Shown here: positions 14,173-16,773 of the stretch, piece by piece
Layout of the letters: every line of letters starts with the position of its first letter
Position numbering within the stretch: position 1 is the stretch's first letter
Assembly: GCA_002314195.1 (NCBI GenBank)
Contig: DCCQ01000034.1
Coordinates: forward strand, 1-16,773
Reading direction: 5' to 3'
Source of the DNA: Bacteroidales bacterium UBA1077
GTDB lineage: Bacteria > Bacteroidota > Bacteroidia > Bacteroidales > UBA932
Length of the DNA: 16,773 bases
Made by a program: the position numbers and the translations under genes
Notes under the pieces: generated by a model
Database searches by the model: none
Told to the model about the DNA's origin: nothing
Seen by the model: only the letters and a program-made list of their open reading frames with translations

Positions 14173-16287
14173 ATGATTCGGGAAACTCTCTCTCGCATTC
14201 TATGTTTGCTAACCATTTTGTCAGCCTGTGCTTCAGCGCCATCAGCCCTTGCCGGTCCGGCCCGTCCCGGCATCATCACCGTGACTAATGGAGATGGGTC
14301 AAAAATCAATATTCGCGTCCACGGAGATGAGTTCCGCCACTATGTCACGACAGAGGAAGGCTATTCTCTGGCTGTGGACGCCGACGGGGATTGGGCTTTC
14401 GCCAGACTTGGAAGTGACGGACTTCTTGTTCCCACCTCCGTCAAGGCCAAGCCGGTCAGCCGGCTTACGGAATCAGAGCGGATGATTCTTGGTTCATCAT
14501 TGCACAAAGGTGTTCAGCCGACAGCTCTGACCGCACTTCAGAAAAGATTGCTTGAATCCACGCGGGCATATTCCCCGCTGACACGTTCAGGCGAGGTCAC
14601 GGAATGCATTCCACCTCTTCTGGGCGGCACCTCGTGGAGGCCGACAGGTGAAAAGAAGGTACTGGTACTTCTGGCGGAATTTCCAGACCTTCCGTTCACG
14701 GAAGGAAGCAACTCCGCATTCAATAATCTATTGAATTCCCAAAACTACACAAAGGGAGGAGCTACCGGAAGCGTCCGGCAGTACTATTATGACAATTCCA
14801 ACAAAAAATTCAACCCAGAGTTCACCGTGGCAGGACCATACAAGCTCTCAAAAGACAGGGCATACTACAAGGAGAAACCATACGAGATGGTCGCCGAAGT
14901 CGCCCGTCTGGCTGATTCGGATGTGGATTTCAGCCAGTTCGCCGAAAACGGAATGGCTCACGACATATTCGTGTACTACTCCGGAGGAGCAGGAAGCACC
15001 GGTGACCAGAACGGAATCTGGCCGCACCGCAGCACGTTAAACGGCCTGTCGCTGGACGGTGTGACGATCCCTGGCTACGCCTGCAGTTCCGAGCTGGAGC
15101 CTGGCGTGGCAGGAAACAACACCCTTGCGGCCATCGGATCGTTTTGCCATGAGTTCGGGCACATCATCGGACTGCCGGACCTCTATGACACCGACACGGG
15201 GGACAACAACGATGCGGACACACCAGCATTCTTTTCTCTGATGGCACACGGAACCTACAACAATGGCAGCCGCACTCCGCCGGCGCTCAGCATTCTGGAA
15301 AGATGGATGATGGACTGGGCGGAGCCAGAGATTCTGCAGGACACAGGGGAATATACCCTCCCGGCCATCACCGATGGCAAAGGCTACCTTATCAAGACAG
15401 AGGCTGCCGGGGACTACTTCCTGCTGGAATGCCGTGGAGCCGGAAAGAACGAATGGGACAAAAAGGAATATCTCGACTACTACGGGCAAGGCTCCGACTG
15501 GGGACTTGTCATCTACCACGTCAGGAACGAGAACAACAGCTGGATCGAGAACAAGGTGAACACCAGCCGGGGTAACGAACATTACAAGATATTCTATTCA
15601 AATCCCAACTCTAAAAACGGTTACGCCCCGCAATACCTCCCGTCACACTGTTTCTTCCCTGGAGGGAACAATGTGACGTCGATCCACAGCGACAACTCGT
15701 CCAAGTTTCTGGCAGCCAACGGAAAAAAGACCATGGCGGAGATTCCGTCGATAAGGCTTGACGCGGCTGACGGTTCGGTAAAACTGTCTGTCACTGAGCG
15801 TGGCGGAGACATAACAGACATCAAGTCTAGCACCTTCCAGCACGACATTCTTCTCAGCTGGAAAGACGACCTTTCCTCCGTCTGGACGGTCGAGTGGAAG
15901 CCGGAAGGCAACGATACCGAGACAATATCAGTCACAGGGCTGACATCGCCAGAGGTGCACATCCCTCTGCTTAAGGATGCGAGGGACTATGTGATCACCA
16001 TCACCGGTGACAAGGACAGCAGGTCTTCCCTGACTCTGAAAACCGAGAAATCCGGATCAGGATTCCCGAGGATCCAATTATCAAAGAAAAACCCGACATC
16101 GGAGGACAAGGTCTTGATGATGCTGGTTGACTGCGGGGAGATAAGTGACATCCAGTGGACAGTAGACGGAGCCAAATCCGACGGCTACGTCAACCTGCGC
16201 AAAGGCGAACATTACGTCCAGGCTGTAATGACAAAGCCTAACGGCACCACCGAATATTTCGCCAGATACATAAATGTCATACTGTAA
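14173..16287 (+). CDS. Secreted M6-family (immune inhibitor A-like) zinc metalloprotease
   Basis: 704 aa. Catalytic motif HEFGHIIGLPD at residues 326-336 fits the M6 HExxHxxGxxD zinc site (H326, H330, D336 as ligands; E327 catalytic), with a Met-turn at M357 in SLMAHG. The preceding N-terminal region (IITVTNGDGSKINIRVHGDEFRHY... onward) is the usual M6 propeptide-like domain. After the catalytic domain come an FnIII-like domain (about 542-620) and a C-terminal Ig/PKD-like domain. The signal peptide MIRETLSRILCLLTILSAC could be lipoprotein-type (LSAC, C19) or be cut at ALA-GP near residue 27. Start: ATG 14173 is preferred over an in-frame TTG at 14164. It likely degrades extracellular or host/dietary proteins. 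It is co-oriented with the lipoprotein 12 nt downstream. I see no type IX secretion C-terminal domain. Confidence 0.9.
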   Translation: MIRETLSRILCLLTILSACASAPSALAGPARPGIITVTNGDGSKINIRVHGDEFRHYVTTEEGYSLAVDADGDWAFARLGSDGLLVPTSVKAKPVSRLTESERMILGSSLHKGVQPTALTALQKRLLESTRAYSPLTRSGEVTECIPPLLGGTSWRPTGEKKVLVLLAEFPDLPFTEGSNSAFNNLLNSQNYTKGGATGSVRQYYYDNSNKKFNPEFTVAGPYKLSKDRAYYKEKPYEMVAEVARLADSDVDFSQFAENGMAHDIFVYYSGGAGSTGDQNGIWPHRSTLNGLSLDGVTIPGYACSSELEPGVAGNNTLAAIGSFCHEFGHIIGLPDLYDTDTGDNNDADTPAFFSLMAHGTYNNGSRTPPALSILERWMMDWAEPEILQDTGEYTLPAITDGKGYLIKTEAAGDYFLLECRGAGKNEWDKKEYLDYYGQGSDWGLVIYHVRNENNSWIENKVNTSRGNEHYKIFYSNPNSKNGYAPQYLPSHCFFPGGNNVTSIHSDNSSKFLAANGKKTMAEIPSIRLDAADGSVKLSVTERGGDITDIKSSTFQHDILLSWKDDLSSVWTVEWKPEGNDTETISVTGLTSPEVHIPLLKDARDYVITITGDKDSRSSLTLKTEKSGSGFPRIQLSKKNPTSEDKVLMMLVDCGEISDIQWTVDGAKSDGYVNLRKGEHYVQAVMTKPNGTTEYFARYINVIL

Positions 16288-16301
16288 TATTCATTGAATA
16301 T
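16287..16301. promoter_or_regulatory. Palindrome overlapping the small lipoprotein start
   Basis: ATATTCA-T-TGAATAT is a perfect 7+1+7 dyad that spans the last base of the protease stop codon and the A and T of the next gene's ATG at 16300. It might affect translation initiation of the second gene or be a protein site. AT-rich motifs of this kind (GAATATTC-like) recur in this genome segment, so it may be compositional. Confidence 0.3.
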
Positions 16302-16734
16302 GAAACTTACATTCAGAATATTCACCGCTTTAATTTCATGCTTCCTCCTTTTCGCCTGCAACGGGAGCAAGGAAGACAACACATTCCGGGAGGAATTTTC
16401 CGTCTCCGATGGTTTGGGAATATATCAGGACGGCAAACCGGTGCTGACTTTTCTAAAGAACAAGCACCAATATTACTGCAACCCCTCCGAGGGTATCTTG
16501 CGGATCATAGACAACGAGGGAACGCGCGATGTCACGGTCAAACTCGACGGGATGCCTTCGTCCTCAGGAAAGGTCAGCGGTGTCGTCTCCGGGAACATGG
16601 GCATCGCGGGATTCAGTTTCAGCGAATTGGGAATACTCAAGATTGACAGCAGGACGGTGTGGCTATGGTCTGACAAGGACAAGGTCGGATTCATCCTCCC
16701 CGCCGCCGGACTGCAAACCACAAAAGCAAACTAA
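16300..16734 (+). CDS. Small lipoprotein of unknown function, downstream of the M6 protease
   Basis: 144 aa. Signal MKLTFRIFTALISCFLLFAC ends in a lipobox-like LFAC with C20, followed by the acidic, flexible NGSKEDN linker typical of Bacteroidota surface lipoproteins. The mature part is mainly beta-strand-like, with a glycine-rich SGKVSGVVSGNMGIAGFSFSELG segment and a WLWSDKDKVGFILP hairpin. No family is recognised. ATG 16300 is preferred to the in-frame TTG at 16294. With a 12-nt gap from the protease stop and the same strand, it is probably co-transcribed, so it could be a chaperone, inhibitor or surface partner of the protease. That is inference only. Nothing is seen after the stop to 16773 beyond AT-rich sequence, including a TAATATATTA palindrome at the stop. 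Confidence 0.75.
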   Translation: MKLTFRIFTALISCFLLFACNGSKEDNTFREEFSVSDGLGIYQDGKPVLTFLKNKHQYYCNPSEGILRIIDNEGTRDVTVKLDGMPSSSGKVSGVVSGNMGIAGFSFSELGILKIDSRTVWLWSDKDKVGFILPAAGLQTTKAN

Positions 16735-16773
16735 TATATTAATAAATAAGTAGGGTGTTAAGTTAATTGAATA

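Noticed and set aside
15037..15582. 181-aa minus-strand frame inside the M6 protease
   Set aside because: It is antisense to the HEFGH catalytic domain and has no independent promoter or recognisable domain.
15798..16287. Type IX secretion C-terminal domain on the protease
   Set aside because: The C-terminus is FnIII-like then Ig/PKD-like and lacks the terminal pattern of type IX sorting domains that I would recognise.

Overview
This 16.8 kb window looks like chromosomal DNA from a member of the Bacteroidales (Bacteroidota), probably a host- or gut-associated lineage. The grounds are five good matches to the Bacteroidota -7 promoter box TAnnTTTG placed before genes, the lack of strong Shine-Dalgarno sequences, an outer-membrane beta-barrel receptor with a carboxypeptidase-regulatory-like N-terminal domain, a TPR/transmembrane/HTH regulator, and a DUF1703-type ATPase-nuclease. 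The genus cannot be fixed from the sequence alone.

Layout. 205-2158 (+): a DUF1703-type AAA-ATPase fused to a PD-(D/E)XK nuclease domain, followed 13 nt later by a small TfoX-N protein. 2172-2876 (-): a LiaF-like membrane protein with its own promoter. 3089-9353 (-): a complete four-gene Wadjet/MksBEFG-type SMC operon transcribed jetA-jetB-jetC-jetD, with overlapping or near-abutting genes. It has a promoter, an operator-like inverted repeat and a possible 40-codon small ORF just upstream. 9641-11245 (-): a TPR lipoprotein/membrane HTH regulator. 11394-13874 (-): a TonB-receptor-like outer-membrane barrel protein. 14173-16734 (+): a secreted M6-family zinc metalloprotease followed 12 nt later by a small lipoprotein.

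The centrepiece is the jetABCD operon. JetA (kleisin, MukF-like), JetB (MukE-like), JetC (SMC ATPase, MukB-like) and JetD (Toprim nuclease) together form a loop-extruding complex. Characterised members recognise and cleave small circular plasmids. The operon is visibly more AT-rich than the genes on its right (lines sampled by eye run about 33-47% GC, against about 53-62% in the receptor and protease genes), which suits horizontal acquisition. The short JetD (284 aa) and the sequence style suggest a type III-like or MksBEFG-like lineage rather than classical type I, but I could not verify this.

Other points of note are a palindromic REP-like element that appears to have entered the ATPase-nuclease gene in frame (93 nt, 31 codons), a 19-nt sequence present in two intergenic regions 11 kb apart in opposite orientation, and operator-like palindromes in the jet and receptor/protease intergenic regions. 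No tRNA, rRNA, CRISPR array, transposase or integrase was seen.
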